Part shown: positions 45,236-59,405 of the stretch, piece after piece
Layout: every line of letters begins with the position of its first letter
Position numbering within the stretch: the first letter of the stretch is position 1
From: Beroe forskalii
Lineage: Eukaryota; Ctenophora; Nuda; Beroida; Beroidae
DNA: 64,000 bases
Assembly (NCBI GenBank): GCA_011033025.1
Contig: WFMF01000042.1
Location: 124,001-188,000 of the forward strand
Direction: 5' to 3'
Made by a program: the position numbers and the translations under genes
The notes under the pieces: model-generated
What the model was told of the DNA's origin: nothing
Database searches by the model: none
The model's input: only the letters and a program-made list of their open reading frames with translations

Positions 45236-48200
45236 TAGTCGAGAAGCCCTCCTCAACGATTTAACCTGGTTGTTATGATATGCGTTATGTCATATGAGGA
45301 GCTTCAACTCAAAAATATCAGAATATGCAAAATTACTATTTTAGCGGTGGTCTAGAAACTGTCAAGATTCGCCAATCAGTCTTATTTCTTTATTTGACTA
45401 ATTCTTAAAATGAAGGCGTGAACAGTGAAGTTGAAGAGGAGAGAGAGACCGAAATCTGAGAGCACTTACAAAATAGTTTCACTACCGCAAAATAATATGT
45501 TTAATCGAAAATATAGTTTTCCTACTTAGACGGGAATTCAATAATGTAAGCAGCATTAAACACCGAACTGGGTTATTTTTCTGCATATTTCTCAAAAATA
45601 TGCTATTGATGTTGGTGATATGCACTACATTTATTTGTACTCAGACTTCAACCCTTCAATTAAAGAGGAAGCCAGTGTATGCATAGGTTGATCTAGACGG
45701 GTTATATACTGCCTGCAGGAATTCTTGTCAAATTCTCCAGTCGTCAAAAATGCTAATGCATGTTTAAAACATGTCAAGAGAGATCATAATACCAATTGGT
45801 ATTTTAAGTCGATGAAAACGTAGATTTGCAAACGACGGCCAAATACAGTTCATGATTGATTTTCTTACAAATTAAAATGGGTTAAACCAAAAACTAAAAT
45901 TGGATACCTTGTAAATACAATACAGATGTTCGAACTAGTGCAGGGGGCTTATACCCTCAGATTTTTCTAGGATGGGCCTTTTAAAATATAAAAACTAAAT
46001 TTTTTTAAGGGTAGCCTTTCAAAACTAGAGGGGCCTGCCATTCACTTGTCATTTTAGGCACGAGTATATCCGTCATGTTACAATCCAACAGTCAAAGGTC
46101 GGCCGGAAGGACGATAGAATTAACAGTCCAAACAAAAGTACAGATTATATCACAACATATAAGCTCCAAATAGTGCAACTGACTTAACATTTTCAAAGTG
46201 TACATTTCTACACGTGTAGCAGCAACAAGAAACCCCTCTCAGCACACACTGTGTTATTGCTTCTCCAAACACAGCTCGTAATAGATACGTGTTGGCTGTG
46301 CAGGCTGTACCCCTGTTAACACTGCACAGGCGGTGTGACGTCATCAGTTCTCCATTGTAAGCTCTGATGATGACGTCAGTCTCTCCAGCCTGGTATACGT
46401 GTTAGTAACTGCAGTATGTGTAGTGCTGTAGCTCAACATATATAGCAGTCTGAACCTGGGCTGTATAAAGTTGTTGGAGGACCTGTTGAAAGCTCCCAGG
46501 GAGTATAACTTCATCACTCTTTTATGTGCCTGTCATGTTCCACTACTTTACTCAGTTGAAAACCAAAGCAGAGACTTGCTGTCATCAGTACACTGAGTTG
46601 GACTTAGATAATGACGTTAAAGGAGTCCGTCTGTAATTTGGATGCAGCTCTAATGGTAAACCTAACTTTTTAGTATAGGATGCTCTCAAAAATTTTTCAA
46701 CGCTACGAAACTTAGAAAATATTATGGAGTTTGAAATATATTCTGGTGCTGCCAAATCCTTTAATGTGGTAATTCCGTGTTTCGGCAAAGTCTGGTCAGT
46801 CTGACGCTTAAAATTGTGCTGCCGATAGTTACTGACATGAGCTTGATGTTGGTGAAGAGAAAAATAACAGGAGAAAACAAGTTGTGCCAAGTCTGGCGCA
46901 TAACCAAATCACGGGAAAATTAAGCTTCACGATGTCAAGCCAAGGAATATCTACAAATTATATGGGTTGATGACTAGTTACTGTAATTATAATAAGGATA
47001 CAATTTGATGACATTATAGCCACTGTTCAAGAACTGTCCGGCTTATTCGAGAGCTATAGGGCAAAACAATTACTGTATCATTTGTTTTTTGACTTTTCTG
47101 TGTCACAAACCTGTTTGTCAAAGTGTAACTACCTATCACGAATCACAAGTGACAACAGCTCAGACGAAGGCCAGGCGTCAATCCTGCAGTCATCCCAAGA
47201 GTTAAAAAAGTTGTTAGTTTTATTAGCGTTTTATTAACGTTTACGCCCTTATAAGCTTCCAAAGAAAATTATAGAAAGTTACTGTAAAGTCCTTGGTTCA
47301 TATAAGTTCTCCCAGTCCCATGCCCTACTAAAATACCCTAAAATAAAAAAGCAATAAAAGCTTGACAGGGAGTTCTCCAGTACAACAAGCAAGGTTATGA
47401 CTCGTTAGACCACTGCAGTTTGTAGTTTTAATGGTTTTATTTGTCAAATCAAATTCAACGTAATCCTATACCATGAATTGGCAGATAATAATAGCTGAAT
47501 GAGAATGTTTTCTAATAACAACTCGGCCTATTTGGTTCCGGCATATTTTCCCGTTTCATTTGGTGGCATATAGATGTATGAACAAACAGTTCATCAATTA
47601 ATATATAGGATTAACAAGTTAAACTTTTAAAGGGGGGAGAGGGATTACCCCTGATATTTTGGAGAACACGATTTTGGGTTGAGATGGCCATTGGCCATGC
47701 TGTCCAGGAAATATCCCAATATTTTGAGGGTGGTTTGAGTCCATGCCTTTAATATTGCCCGTGTGCGGCCTCCAATAAGACTATGCCATTTCGGTTCCAG
47801 CATACTTTCCCGATTCCATTAAGTAGCCTTTCAATTGAAATACAATGAAAATGCAAGTCTGCCCTCGAGTTTATCGTTAATATATAGCTTAATTAAAGTT
47901 GGTTTATCTCCATTTTCATGAAATATAAATGGAAAGTTCATCCATCAGGTTTATCAAACTTATCAACTTAACCCTAGACCTACAGCAAACATGATATTCA
48001 TTCAAATCTCATTCCTATAAAATTCTAAAATTATAGTTCTCTGAAATTTGGAAATTTTGAAACTATTCCCAGCATCTTGTTACCTCTAGACTCAAAGATC
48101 CTAGTCTAATAAGCCATGATGAGTAATGATATTCAGAAATGACCTTAATATCCCAGCTTATGCTATACGGATTCTATTTAGTCATAAAATGAAGCTGCTA

Positions 48201-50776
48201 GATCGTGCAATGATACGTGTTTAATGCTCATTAATGCATTTAAACGTTGTTTAGTCTTATCCAGTGTAATCTTATTAGGACTTGGCCTAGCAGCCCGATA
48301 TAGCCCCCACGCGCTTTCATCGAGAGGGTTTGGCTGTTGCTCTTAGTTGTAGAGTTGAATAAGAATGGTGTTTTACTATTGAGGAATTTTGTTTCAACGT
48401 TCGCTGGGACTTTAACTGTTACACTGTTTCCTTTTTATTTTGAGTTTATGTATGCAATGACAGTCATATCTCCCTTTGGCCTTTGTCTTGTACTGTAGTG
48501 AATCCATGGACCTTGAACAAAACCATCGGCTTCTTGACATAAGTTAACTTATACCTTGCATTTCTTCAGTCCTGCTGTTATGTTAAGATCAAAGTATTCC
48601 ACCTCATGTCTCTCTTCCTGTGTGATGCTCTCACTAGTCTGGAGTCATGCCATCACCGGTCATGTGATATGTGTTTGACCATATGAGTTAAGTTTATTTA
48701 TACGGGTTATGAAATTTTCTTATCCTGCTAAATATTATGTTAGCCCTATAAATTGCGTTACCATTTTGTTTTAATGAAGCATACTATATGCTCTGTTATG
48801 TGTTATATGTGCTGGGGCATTAGGTTTCTGAGTTCCTATGACAACCAATCTTTGATTTTGTTCCTAATAGTTGATGTATTTAATAGCTCTCTCGACGAGT
48901 TCTGCACAGTAATTCACGTTTCGTGTTTGCTATCCAAATAGCTATATTTTAGTAATGTAACTCTCTCCTCCTCCCCCACATTTAGTACAGTGATTGGGTT
49001 TCGTCACGCAATCTTAGTGTTACAGTTAGCTAGGTTCTGGGTGCTCTCCAGCCATGCTTTCTAGGGCTGGTTTTAGTGTGCATTCTTCTTGTGAATCAGC
49101 AATTAGGAATAAATCGTCAAATTGACAGATATGAAAATGTTAAGAAAATATTACCTTATCTTATTGAACCTTATTCATATTGATCTGTTCATTTGGCTCC
49201 TACAGGGTCGCCATCTCGTCCAGCAGATATGTAATTAAGATGGGTCTCAACTCTTAAGATGACGAATTACCAAGAATGATCGAATTAATGAATGCCGGCC
49301 ACCTGTCCATTTCCAATCACATATCTTCAGTCACAAAACTTTCAAGGTTTTGAGTTTCGATGACATCTGGTTTGCTATATGGTGTCGGTGGTGCTTTGTG
49401 TTTTCCAATAGTTTGTTCGGGGACTTAGCAACACTTTCGTCATAGGTTGTCTTCTTAATGTTCCTTATTAAGGGTCCGAAGCAAAACAAATAATAATATG
49501 TCAATTTCTATTGACAATTAGGCCCTTTCATCAACCAAGCCGGTCACCATTCTGTTATTATAATTCTCGTGACTTTCCTTTTTGATTCAACTCAAAACAT
49601 TTTATGAGGAACATACAAAGAAGTAGCAGTCGATGATCTGATGCCAAACTTTTACCATCCCCCTTAAAGCCCTTACTCGAACTTGTCATCAAAGTTAAAA
49701 AAACATCTATTAGTAATGCAGCCTCTATACTGGCTGAAGCTTGCGGTGAATTAGTGAAATGAAGTCATATGCAAGTGACCGGCTACTTATTGATTTCATT
49801 GTGTTATAATTGGAAATAACAATAGTTTGAATTGTTCCAATTTGTATTGGTAAATTTACATCATCTTAAGATCTTACTCACTATTATTTAATTGTCTTCA
49901 CAGTTTACTTGTTATCTTCCTCCCAATTATGGATTCAAATCAAAGCCACTCTTTTTCCAAGTAACATGCTCAATGCTGTGCTGCTGATCGTATGTCGTGC
50001 AGGAACAACAGCTAGCTCAACGTCATCAACACACCATATTAAACCGTGATAATGACGTCACTCTTTACTTCCTATCATTCGAACTCAGCTCCCGACTACT
50101 CTTATTATCTGCATTATACTTGTAGAACATATGCTATGCTCGGAATTCCTTTAGCTCTACATTTTAAAACCGTGTGAAATGTGAATGTTGATTCTTTAAT
50201 CACAGTAAGATGTAGTATACCGCTTGTTTTTTGCTGGACTTCATGTTGCTTCACTTCTTATGATGAAGGTCGCTCTGAACGGTAATTGGCGGTTTAAAAT
50301 AACGTCATTACCATGGCTGAAGATGGTTATAGTATCGGTGAAGTTGAACCGCGTATTTTTGTGCCCATCGTTTATTATTTATAGTTCTGTGATTAAAGCT
50401 ATTCAGTGCTATTGCAGCTCTATTATATGCAATTTTAACAAGCTTTGTTGACATTTGTTATCAGATATGGTGCTCAAAATTGCTTTGACTTTGATATTAT
50501 GATTTAGAAAATCATAAATTATGAACCGATTGCATTTTCAGATCGTTTGCAGACATCGATTGATTCTTCACTTTGTGTTTGTTAATTGTTATACTTGCTC
50601 AGTTTTAATCAATTTTGTTTTAATCTATCATGAACTATCTTTTCATTACATTAGTAGTTATAATGATGGCATTTCTCCAATTTTCGTGACCAATTAAAAT
50701 CATTATTTTTCTGCCCTCGTTTAAATGAAACTTCATTCCAAACATGAAGTGAGTGGTCGTGGAGAGGAAGTCGGGA
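45236..50776. other. Gene-poor 5.5 kb
   Basis: AT-rich DNA with no recognised exon. A - strand open stretch at 46890-46585 (containing LPKHGITTLKDLAAPEYISN) lacks an obvious start or family and could be a transposon remnant. The ANKUB1 promoter should lie near the right end. Confidence 0.45.
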
Positions 50777-53700
50777 AATGAAGATATTCCTCATTTACAA
50801 CGGGAAGACCTACCCCTGGATGATAGGGGACAACCAAACAGTTGATATTCTCAAGGTGAAAATGGCCATTTTTTTCTATAGAACGTTTTTGTTGACATAT
50901 TAAACGTTTTTTCCACATCTATGCCGTAGTATGAATGATAAGTGTTTTTAAACTGTGTTTGGATTTAAAAATATTAAAATGTCAGCACTTCCTCCTTTCA
51001 TTTCCCCTTCAGAAGTCTTGGATTCGTTAATAACCTTCTTTCACAGCTCACATGATGCCTCATCCCGACATGAGGTTTTAAACCTTGCTCAACATCCCCT
51101 ATCAATACAAAATATCGCCCAAATCGCAAAGTATTGTTGAATATTCAGACCTATCGGGGATAAAAGTGTTTTGTGAGCACCCCTTATCAGCATGTAACCC
51201 ATCCCATCTCAGAAAGAGATCAGGGCAAAGTTCGAGTTGGACCCTGCCCAGAACATCAAGCTCTGGCACGGGGGTGCTAATCTCTCTGGACCTTGGATCA
51301 TCCCGGATATCGGTATCCCGTACGGGTCTACCATCCACTGCAAGCTAAAGGAACAGGATCCCATCCCCAACCTCCATATAACGCAAGTTTCAGCCTGGCA
51401 ATTTCCTACTTCGTAGATTTTAACGCAATTTTCATATTCTTAGATGTAAACGCAAGCTTCAGCCTGACATTTCTCCTTCTTAAATTTTAACGCAAGTTTC
51501 AGCCTCGCATCTTAAACTTCCAAGATTTTAAGTCTGTATGTGGGCTGTAAGTTTTGTAATGTCAATTTAATATTCAATACCTTATGCTTAAGTACTTAGC
51601 TTTGCATTAAATTTAAAGCAATTCATGATGATATGCTGTACCTTGAATTCACGCCTTGCTGCCTTTTTCAGGTGTAATTACAACGGTCGGAACCTCGACC
51701 TGTACGACGTTGATGTGGTAACAACCACGATCTTTGAACTGCAGGAGCTTGTGGTGGACGAAACAGGCATACCTCTCGGTAAGTCATTACAAGCATTTCC
51801 TCTCGATAAGTCGGTACATTATGTCCTGATATACCTCTCGGTAAGTCGCTACATCTCACCCTAACATACCTCTCTGTAAGTCGCTACATTACACCCTGGC
51901 ATACCCGTTGGAAAGTCGCTGCATTACTCCCTGACATACCTCTTGGGCCTTGGTAACTCGCTAAATTTCGCCCTGGCATACCTCTCTGTAAGTCGCTACA
52001 TTCCACCCTGACATACCACTCGGTAAGTCGCTACATTACACCCTGACATACCTCTCTGTAAATCGCTACATTCTGCCCTGAATGAACCATGGTTAGATGA
52101 TGGATTGATGGCAATCGGAATTATAATGTCCAGAATTCCGGACTGTGTGATATATTCTAGTAGTTTGACACCAAAAATTTCGACTCAACATCCTCTAGCA
52201 TTACTTGTATTATTGTTGGGAGGATCGTGGCGCACTCAGCTGATTCCCTCTCAGGTTCGTTCAGACAAGCTACTTTTGATTCTACAAACATTCCCTCTCA
52301 GGTTCGTTGAGGCCAGCTACTTTTGATTCTACAAACATTCCCTCTCAGGTTCGTTGAGGCCAGCTACTTTTGATTCTACAAACATTCCCTCTCAGGTTCG
52401 TTGAGACAAGCTACTTTTGATTCTACAAACATTCCCTCTCAGGTTCATTCAGGCTAGCTACTTTTGATTCTACAAACATTCCCTCTCAGGTTCTTTCAGG
52501 CTGACTGACTCGGCTGGCAGGGAACTCTTCCCCCAGCGACTCTGTTCAGATTACGGGGTGTTACCGGGCAACAGACTGCACGTTCAGGTGAGGAACCATG
52601 ACAAATAAATGAATGGTATGTTGATGTCACGAGTTCTGAGAATGTCTTTTGAAATTTCCACTCGACCACCATTTTGTACGTACGTGATACTATTTTCTCA
52701 GTGTAGCACGTACGTACAAGGCGCCGCGCATCTTGGAAATTTCAGAATTATCCTCATTTCTCAAAGTCGTTACACCTACGTTGCAATTTGGCAGTATCAT
52801 AACATAACAGAACTTACCTAATCTGCCAATTTTCGTGCAGTCTTAGTTTTGGCAAGAAGCTATTTAATTTTAAATACACCCATCGAAAAAAAGTGATTAA
52901 TTAGACGGAAAAACACGCAGCACATGACACAAGCATATCCCCACTCTCGTGGGTAATATCTGACGAACACACAACATAATATTTGGTGGAATTAGCAGGT
53001 GCTCCCTCCGAGACATCCAGGCGACTCTTGCTGCCCAGCGAGACGCACGTAATCTAATAATTTGTTGTGAAATTACTCCTTCTAATTCGGAGATCGCTCA
53101 TAACAATCTCCCATATATATGTATATGACACGTGAAGCAGTCTTATAATCAGACACTTTATAGTACTGTCACTAAACCAGACCTGTGATAGGCCGACTTA
53201 TATACCAGTTTAACATATGATATATTATTATATTGAAGTATATTTACGCGTGCTACTTAGGCAGCATGTTAGGTGCCTATAATCTATACTGAGAGCAGCT
53301 ATTATTGCTCAAACTTGCCATGGAAATGGATTTAGCAAGTTCCTCATCACATATAACTTGACGTTTCCTCCTCCTGCCCGGTTAGAGGAGGAGAGCGTGA
53401 GACACCCGACAGTGTGTCTGCAAGCTGGAGCGAGTTGCTGCTGTTCCAATGCCTCTTCAGGCGACTAATGGGCGGGCTGGCACTAGGCTGGCCTCAGTGG
53501 AGTGCGCTCCAGCCCAATGATAGGCTGCCAAGCATCCACATAAATGATTAGTCAGTGAATAATAGAGCCAGGAAATTCTCTAAATGATTTTAACCACACA
53601 TTTTGATCCAATGGCATTCGGACTTGTATAATAAATAACATGGGCCACGCAGTGCGGCATAATACTATTAATATATAAGGGCACTGGTTTATGGAGTTCA

Positions 53701-56700
53701 TTAGGCTTGAGGCGCCGGTGCGGTCCGATCCTGTGATCGTATTAAAATTCACAAAGCAGGAATCGTGGTTGTCGAGTGTACAATGACATGGTGATTCGGT
53801 AGATTATTTCCTTGCGTTTAGACTGCACATGCAGTGCATAATACAGAGCTAATATAATAAAATACCCAGGTTTGGAGTGGGTGGTCGGAGCTGGTCAATG
53901 CAGCTGTGGAGGGTAACCACGGGGCTATCCGAGGCTTGCTGGACTCTGACAGGAGCATCGCCATGTACCAGATGAAGGTGGTCACCTTCATAGCGGCCCA
54001 CTACGGACATTTGGAGATGGCTGAGGACATGCTGAACGCGGGGGTCAAGGCGGACGATCCAGTAGGTTAGGTATTGCATTCCCCATATAATGTGGTTTAT
54101 TTCAGCTTCACAGATTGTGGTGAATGAATGAAAATTCTCTGATCTGCAATGCGCAGGCTTTTAGAATAGTAGTAAAGCTTTAAAGCATAGTTTTGAAAAT
54201 TGAATGGTCGAACGGACTATTTCTCCACACATTAGTCATTAGGTACTGAAAACCTCTTAAAAGTCACGATGTCAAATTTCAGCTCTCATTATCTGCCCCT
54301 CTGTAAGTGGTACGGCTACCCAGGGGAACCCTGATAAAAAAACCCCGGGTGGATATGAAAGTTGGAAAGTGGGGGTTTATTTTTTGGGGGTTTATGAGGT
54401 TTAAGGATGCTAATCCATTTTTTAAGTACCATTTTTGGCACATTTTTGGGATATTTCTGAAATGGTATTATTTGTGTTTGGGAATTTTAGGCCTGCACTT
54501 TTAGCATATTTTCAAGTTGTTCGTGCAAATTTTGTCCCCCGCATGAAAAAGTCAAATCGGGGTTTAATTTTTCGGAGTGTGCAGGGTTTGTTGGGGTTGC
54601 CCTTACTTTGACCCTACTAACCCCTCATAACCAGGCTACCACCCCGGCAAGAAGTGGTGCAGCAACCAGGAGGACCCCACTTTCTACCAGTACGCGGCCC
54701 ACAAAGCCATCGAGCAGGGCAGACTCGAGCTACTCAGACTCTTCATGAGCCGCTTTCCCTGCTGTATTCTAGTTCAGGTATGGGAAGTAGGTAAAGGAGC
54801 AAGGAGAGCAATTATCAGGGGGTGGGGAGTGGGGAATTGGTGACGTCACTCTGTCGGCTGTCCCTATCTTTGGAAACGGCTTGAATATTTTAAATATCTG
54901 TCAACCACTTTGGTATGCGGATTTTCACAGGCATCAAATTATAAATACTTGAATATTGTTAAAATGCTGTGACCTTTGACTTATTTAGCTGAGATTTTCT
55001 CGTTAAATATCAGAACAGATCTGGCGGAAACGCGCAACCTGTCTATAAGTAAATAATTAGCACACAAATGTCAATATTGTCTCTGAGACCATCACAAGTC
55101 GTGATAGAAAATGCTTCACGTATCAAATAATTCCATTTTTATCCATAAAGCCGGCTAAATTGAGACCAATATAAGAGAATAAGGTATGTACTTTAGTACT
55201 TTCATCGTGATGCCCATTGTAATTTCACTGAGCTATAGAGGGTACGACGCTCTTTAATAGACTTAAATTGAGAAAGCTCCTTTCTGGTCCGTGCGGCTAG
55301 CGTCCGAGACAGCGTTCATGGTATGGGAACGGCGTAGCAATTGATGTTAGAAACAACCTTCAAGATATGTTTATATCTGATAGATTATTAGTTATCCCTG
55401 ATGCCATCCCCACAGAACTACAGAGGGCAGGACGCCCTGGAAATAGCAGAAGAGCACGACCAAACGGACTGCGTGACCCACATCAGCACGAAACAAGGCA
55501 AGATAGAATCCATGGTGCCGGAGCTGCTGGGGGGCCATGATGAGGACGAGGAAACGCTTTACAAGTGAGTAACAAACCTTCTGATAAAGTTCAGCACTGT
55601 TATGTATTTTCAAAGTCGTGCATTTGCCTGTTATTACCTACTGTATGTCCTGATTTACAAGTGAGCGGTGGAGTGTGGTAGAATATTCTGATTCACGACT
55701 GAATTGTCCAGATAGTGTAGTATAAATGTGATATTAATGTACGTGTCAACGTACGTGTCAATGTAAGTATCAAAGCACGTATCAGTTAAATCACATTCAC
55801 CATTCTAGCAATATTCCTATCACTTTTACAAGTGAATCCATTTTCTGCGGAAACCCCAGGTTTCTAAACTAGATTCAGCTTGCAGCATTGTTACCAATAC
55901 CTTAGTACCTAAGCTTTTGAAATGCTTGGAAATTGAAACCCTTCTCGTTGGGAGCGTTTTGTACCGACCTCTGGTCTGTAATGGTCACTGGTCACTAATC
56001 ACCAGTCAATGGTTACCAATTACTGGTCACTGGTCTCAGATCCCCAGTACTTGCCGTGGTCACCGGTCATTTGTCATGGCCTACGGAGCACGGCATACAG
56101 CTGCAACTTCTTAAACCACTGATTTAGTTCAGATCAAGGAGTTAAAGCGGTTATATATTAACATATTACCATATCCCTGTTATTGACTGTTTTAGTAAGT
56201 TAATGGCGCGTGCCGAGTGCTCCCGTGGCACGCAACTCACTCTCTTTCCACGAAGTGATATCGTGCCATGTACCAAATCACGATAAACGGAGAGTCCTTG
56301 ACCTCTCTTATCTGTAATCTGGTATTCGCAGGGTGCCTGGCACTGACCATTCAACTGATTGTCACGTGGTACAGCAGGACTAGTGACCAGTGGTAGTGGT
56401 ACTGGTATATGATGAATTCCATGGAGTATGAAAACATCATATAATTGTTTAGGAGTGGCTTCTTAAAGTTGTGATGTGTTTCTGGTTCCTGGCCAGCTCC
56501 TCCCATCACGTTGATATCCTTATAACCCGGTGGGAAGTACCTCCCTACAACCCAGTACGCTATAGCCCGGTGGGAGTGCTTCTGGATTTCTGAGCAGCTC
56601 CTCCCATCACGTTGATCTCCTTACAACCCGGTGGGAAGTGTTTCTGGGCAGCTCCTCATATAGCCCAGTGCGGTGGGAAGTGTTTCTGGAGTTCTGGGCA

Positions 56701-59405
56701 GCTCCTCATGAGTTCTGTGCAGCTCCTCCTATTGCCCGGTACTTTGGGAAGTGTTTCTGGGCAGTTCCTCCCTACAACCCAGTACGTTGTGAAGTGTTTC
56801 TGGGCAGAGCTCACGCGGTGATACAGAACCCCGCGTACGCTACACCGCTTTGGGTGTCTCGGTATATTATCATCGAACAGGTCATTGGGTTTGCCGCAAT
56901 GTCGCTACAGGTCACCGCCGTATATATAGGTACTACACACGATCGAAAGCAGTCCAATTAGCCAGGGAATTAGCTTTTCTCGGGCTCAAGACGTGTTAAG
57001 CTGGGCTTGCTTAGCGAACAAAAACGAGGAATCTTGATATATATGAATGTATGTTGGCTTGAGAACAGATGATGATGTTTCACGGCGAATATTTGCCAGG
57101 CTCACTGACCGCCTCTCCTCAGTCGTTTCCCTCTAAAATAGGAAGGTTCTCGCTCATGCGCTGTGTAAACAGATTGAACACTGTACGTATGGGAGGGAAA
57201 GCCGGCTTAGACCACTTGTTGTTAAGCGAAAGCGTCATTATTTGGGGGTAATCTGAAGTGTCGGTTAACAGAAAATATTTTACATATATTCTATCGGCTG
57301 AAGGCGCTCTGCCTGCGTTGGAGAGCCACCAAACAGCTCCAATTATAGGTTGTGTGCGGGGAGTAGCCGGCTGGGGTGATGTCAGGTTCAGGGGTTAACG
57401 TGGTGAGTTGGTGACGTGTCCAGCTCCCACTCTCCAGGGGTCCGTCTCTAGCTCTCTCCCTCAACCACCCTCCCCCACTCAACTATTAGCTCGTATAATG
57501 AGTCTGCTACGCTTGCCGTTCCGTTGTATGGCAATGACCGGTCTATACGATATTATAGCGATACCAGTGAACAAAAAATATACCACAACTTGAAGGAAAT
57601 GTTCGAAAATTGGACCTCTTTACAACTGTTGCTCATGAAATTCACATCACCATGTGATCCACCACATATATTCAAAGATATATACTGCATGAATCATCAC
57701 CAGAGCATGAAGGAAAAAACTCATGGATTTTGTAACTTCTTCTGGACGATCTGATAAATAATTATGTGAGGACGAATGTTGCATCTTGATTTGGCAATAT
57801 TATGCAAGTTGGATATAAAAAGCTCATGTCACAGTGACCATATCTCCAAGTTCTTTGTACTATAACTAAAATAGCTCCTCCAGGAACTACCTGATAGCAG
57901 CAAAGATCAAACAATGGCAGGGGTTTGGTAAAGATAAAGTTGCACTGTTTTCCAAGCGAACTACTAACGGACATCTGAATGTCAAAGCGTTGGAGAACAG
58001 GAAAAGCAGATTTATTACCTCTAAAAGTGCGAAAGTCAACGTATGTATGCACCTGGGGAAACTTTCACTTCACAGTTCATTGTGAACACTTTAGCCCTGC
58101 AGACCACATCACCCAATCAAGCAGTTTTAAACGAAGTTTTGAGCATCCTATAAATTGACATTTTATGAATTTCATCAAAGCATCATTCAATTAATTTCAG
58201 GCCTAATTCTGCACTCATAAAACCAAATGGAGCAATTATGAACTTATGAAGACTTGCAAATTGCCCATGCGAATAAAAAGCTCAACTTCAACACTTCAAT
58301 CAGAGGTGTATCATCTGCATAACCATGAGCTTATAGCTTCATCAAGTCACTAAGCCATTCAATGAGCCCCATCAAACCAACAAAGTCCTTTTCATCTGTG
58401 CCTTCCACAATCTACATGCCATGATCACGAGCTTTTGGTAACCCTATACCAACCCGGCAAGGTGAGAAAGCAATGCACGTGGACGGCTTGATACACTTCA
58501 GATGTAGGACCTGTCCAGCCAACCTCGCAGGAAGACCCATCTCCAGCCTGTCCGACAGACAGGTACGTTCCGCTGAGTCTAGAATATGAAAATTAGAGCT
58601 ATCGTCAAAATTAGAAGATATAGGACAATGTTTTGTCCTTCCTAAAACTCTAAAAGTCGTTGGTTGTCTGGAAGTCATGTTCATTTTCCACTAGGGTCCA
58701 GTAGATAGAAATTGGACGCCGTCCGCCAAATCCCGGCAAATGAAGAAGGAAGTCCTGACTCGTGGTCTGCAGTGGGACTGCGGACAGCAGAAGAGTGCCA
58801 AGGTGGAGTTCACGGACCTGCTCTTCACCCCGAGAGTAACCTGCCCCCTTCCAAACCTCCCTAAAAAGAAGGCAGTCACGTCTAATGGAGCTGCTCCTGC
58901 CGCCAAGAAACCTGCCCCCAACGGCCACGATGGCCCTCCCAATGGGCACCGGAAGAAGCAGCAAAAGACCATGTCCTCAGAAAGCACCTCCAGTCGGAGG
59001 GCCCTCAGAGGCCCTGCCATCGAGGACAAGGCAACGAGTTTGTGGGTCCACAACGGCCTCACGCCTCGAGAGAAAGCCAACGCGTGCATGGACATGTCAG
59101 ACAGTTACTCCAATAAAACGTGGATGTCTAAGTTCCGGATAGCCATGTCAGTGAACGAGAGCACCCTGAAGAGGAAGTTGAAGGAGGGCATTCCCAAGAT
59201 GCCGATCACGAGGAACGAGCAGGGTCGGCTCTACTCCGAGCAGCTGAGCCGGCCCGCCCCCCGGACTAAGAACTCCACCTTCTCTGAGAACTGGGCTAAC
59301 AAGGTGGACACTTCGGAGGCCGTGTCTCGGGGACAGTCCCGGGCCATTAGGGAGAGGGGCTCGGCCTTCATAAAGGAGCAACGCACTTCAGCTACTGTCA
59401 AGTGA
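50777..59405 (+). CDS. ANKUB1: ANKUB1 (ankyrin repeat and ubiquitin-like domain protein)
   Basis: Ten exons keep one frame (652 residues): 50777-50854, 51213-51412, 51672-51778, 52490-52587, 53870-54065, 54635-54777, 55416-55564, 57884-58044, 58432-58562, 58710-59405. Exons 1-4 form two ubiquitin-like units (MKIFLIYNGKTYPWM; LSGPWIIPDIGIPYGSTIHC; FRLTDSAGRELFPQ), exons 5-7 ankyrin-type helices (VWSGWSELVNAAVEGNHGAI; FIAAHYGHLEMAEDML; AAHKAIEQGRLELLRLF), exon 8 KIKQWQGFGKDK, and the last exon a basic linker then TPREKANACMDMSDSYSNK. Order and motifs match vertebrate ANKUB1 throughout, a protein of unknown function. The exon 8 end and exon 9 start are less certain: the pair chosen (gtatgc donor, cacgag acceptor) preserves frame. 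The exon 10 acceptor GATAG at 58709 is also forced by frame. Three introns have minisatellites on their splice sites. Confidence 0.85.
51374..51540 (+). repeat. About 50-bp repeat at the ANKUB1 exon 2 donor
   Basis: Three degenerate units around AACGCAAGTTTCAGCCTGGC beginning inside exon 2 and continuing into the intron. The first unit is still coding (TQVSAWQFPTS); it adds about ten residues relative to the vertebrate protein. Confidence 0.75.
51766..52085 (+). repeat. 35-bp minisatellite copying the ANKUB1 exon 3 donor
   Basis: Nine units of CATACCTCTCGGTAAGTCGC followed by TACATTACACCCTGA. The first unit is the true exon end and donor (GGCATACCTCTCG|GTAAGT); later units keep CTC(G/T)GTAAGT in most cases, so the intron begins with a ladder of near-consensus 5' splice sites. 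Confidence 0.9.
52239..52500 (+). repeat. 48-bp minisatellite copying the ANKUB1 exon 4 acceptor
   Basis: Six units of TTCCCTCTCAGGTTCGTTCA and GCTACTTTTGATTCTACAAA. The last unit is the true acceptor (CCTCTCAG|GTTCTTTCAGG); the others are upstream copies including the first dozen exon bases. Confidence 0.9.
52588..53869. other. ANKUB1 intron 4
   Basis: No exon-like or repeat structure beyond short CGTACGTA motifs near 52675-52715. Confidence 0.5.
55565..57883. other. ANKUB1 intron 7 with two degenerate repeat tracts
   Basis: About 55970-56070 is built of scrambled GGTCACTGGTCA-like words. About 56495-56815 contains imperfect units with GGGAAGTGTTTCTGGGCAGC and CCTACAACCCGGT. Neither is coding. 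Confidence 0.6.

Noticed and set aside
51766..52500. CRISPR-like arrays of 35- and 48-bp units
   Set aside because: Units are contiguous without unique spacers, and the context is a spliced animal gene.
58412..59142. Open frames of 77-134 residues opposite or offset to ANKUB1
   Set aside because: They overlap exons whose + strand frame is conserved with ANKUB1 and have no own support.
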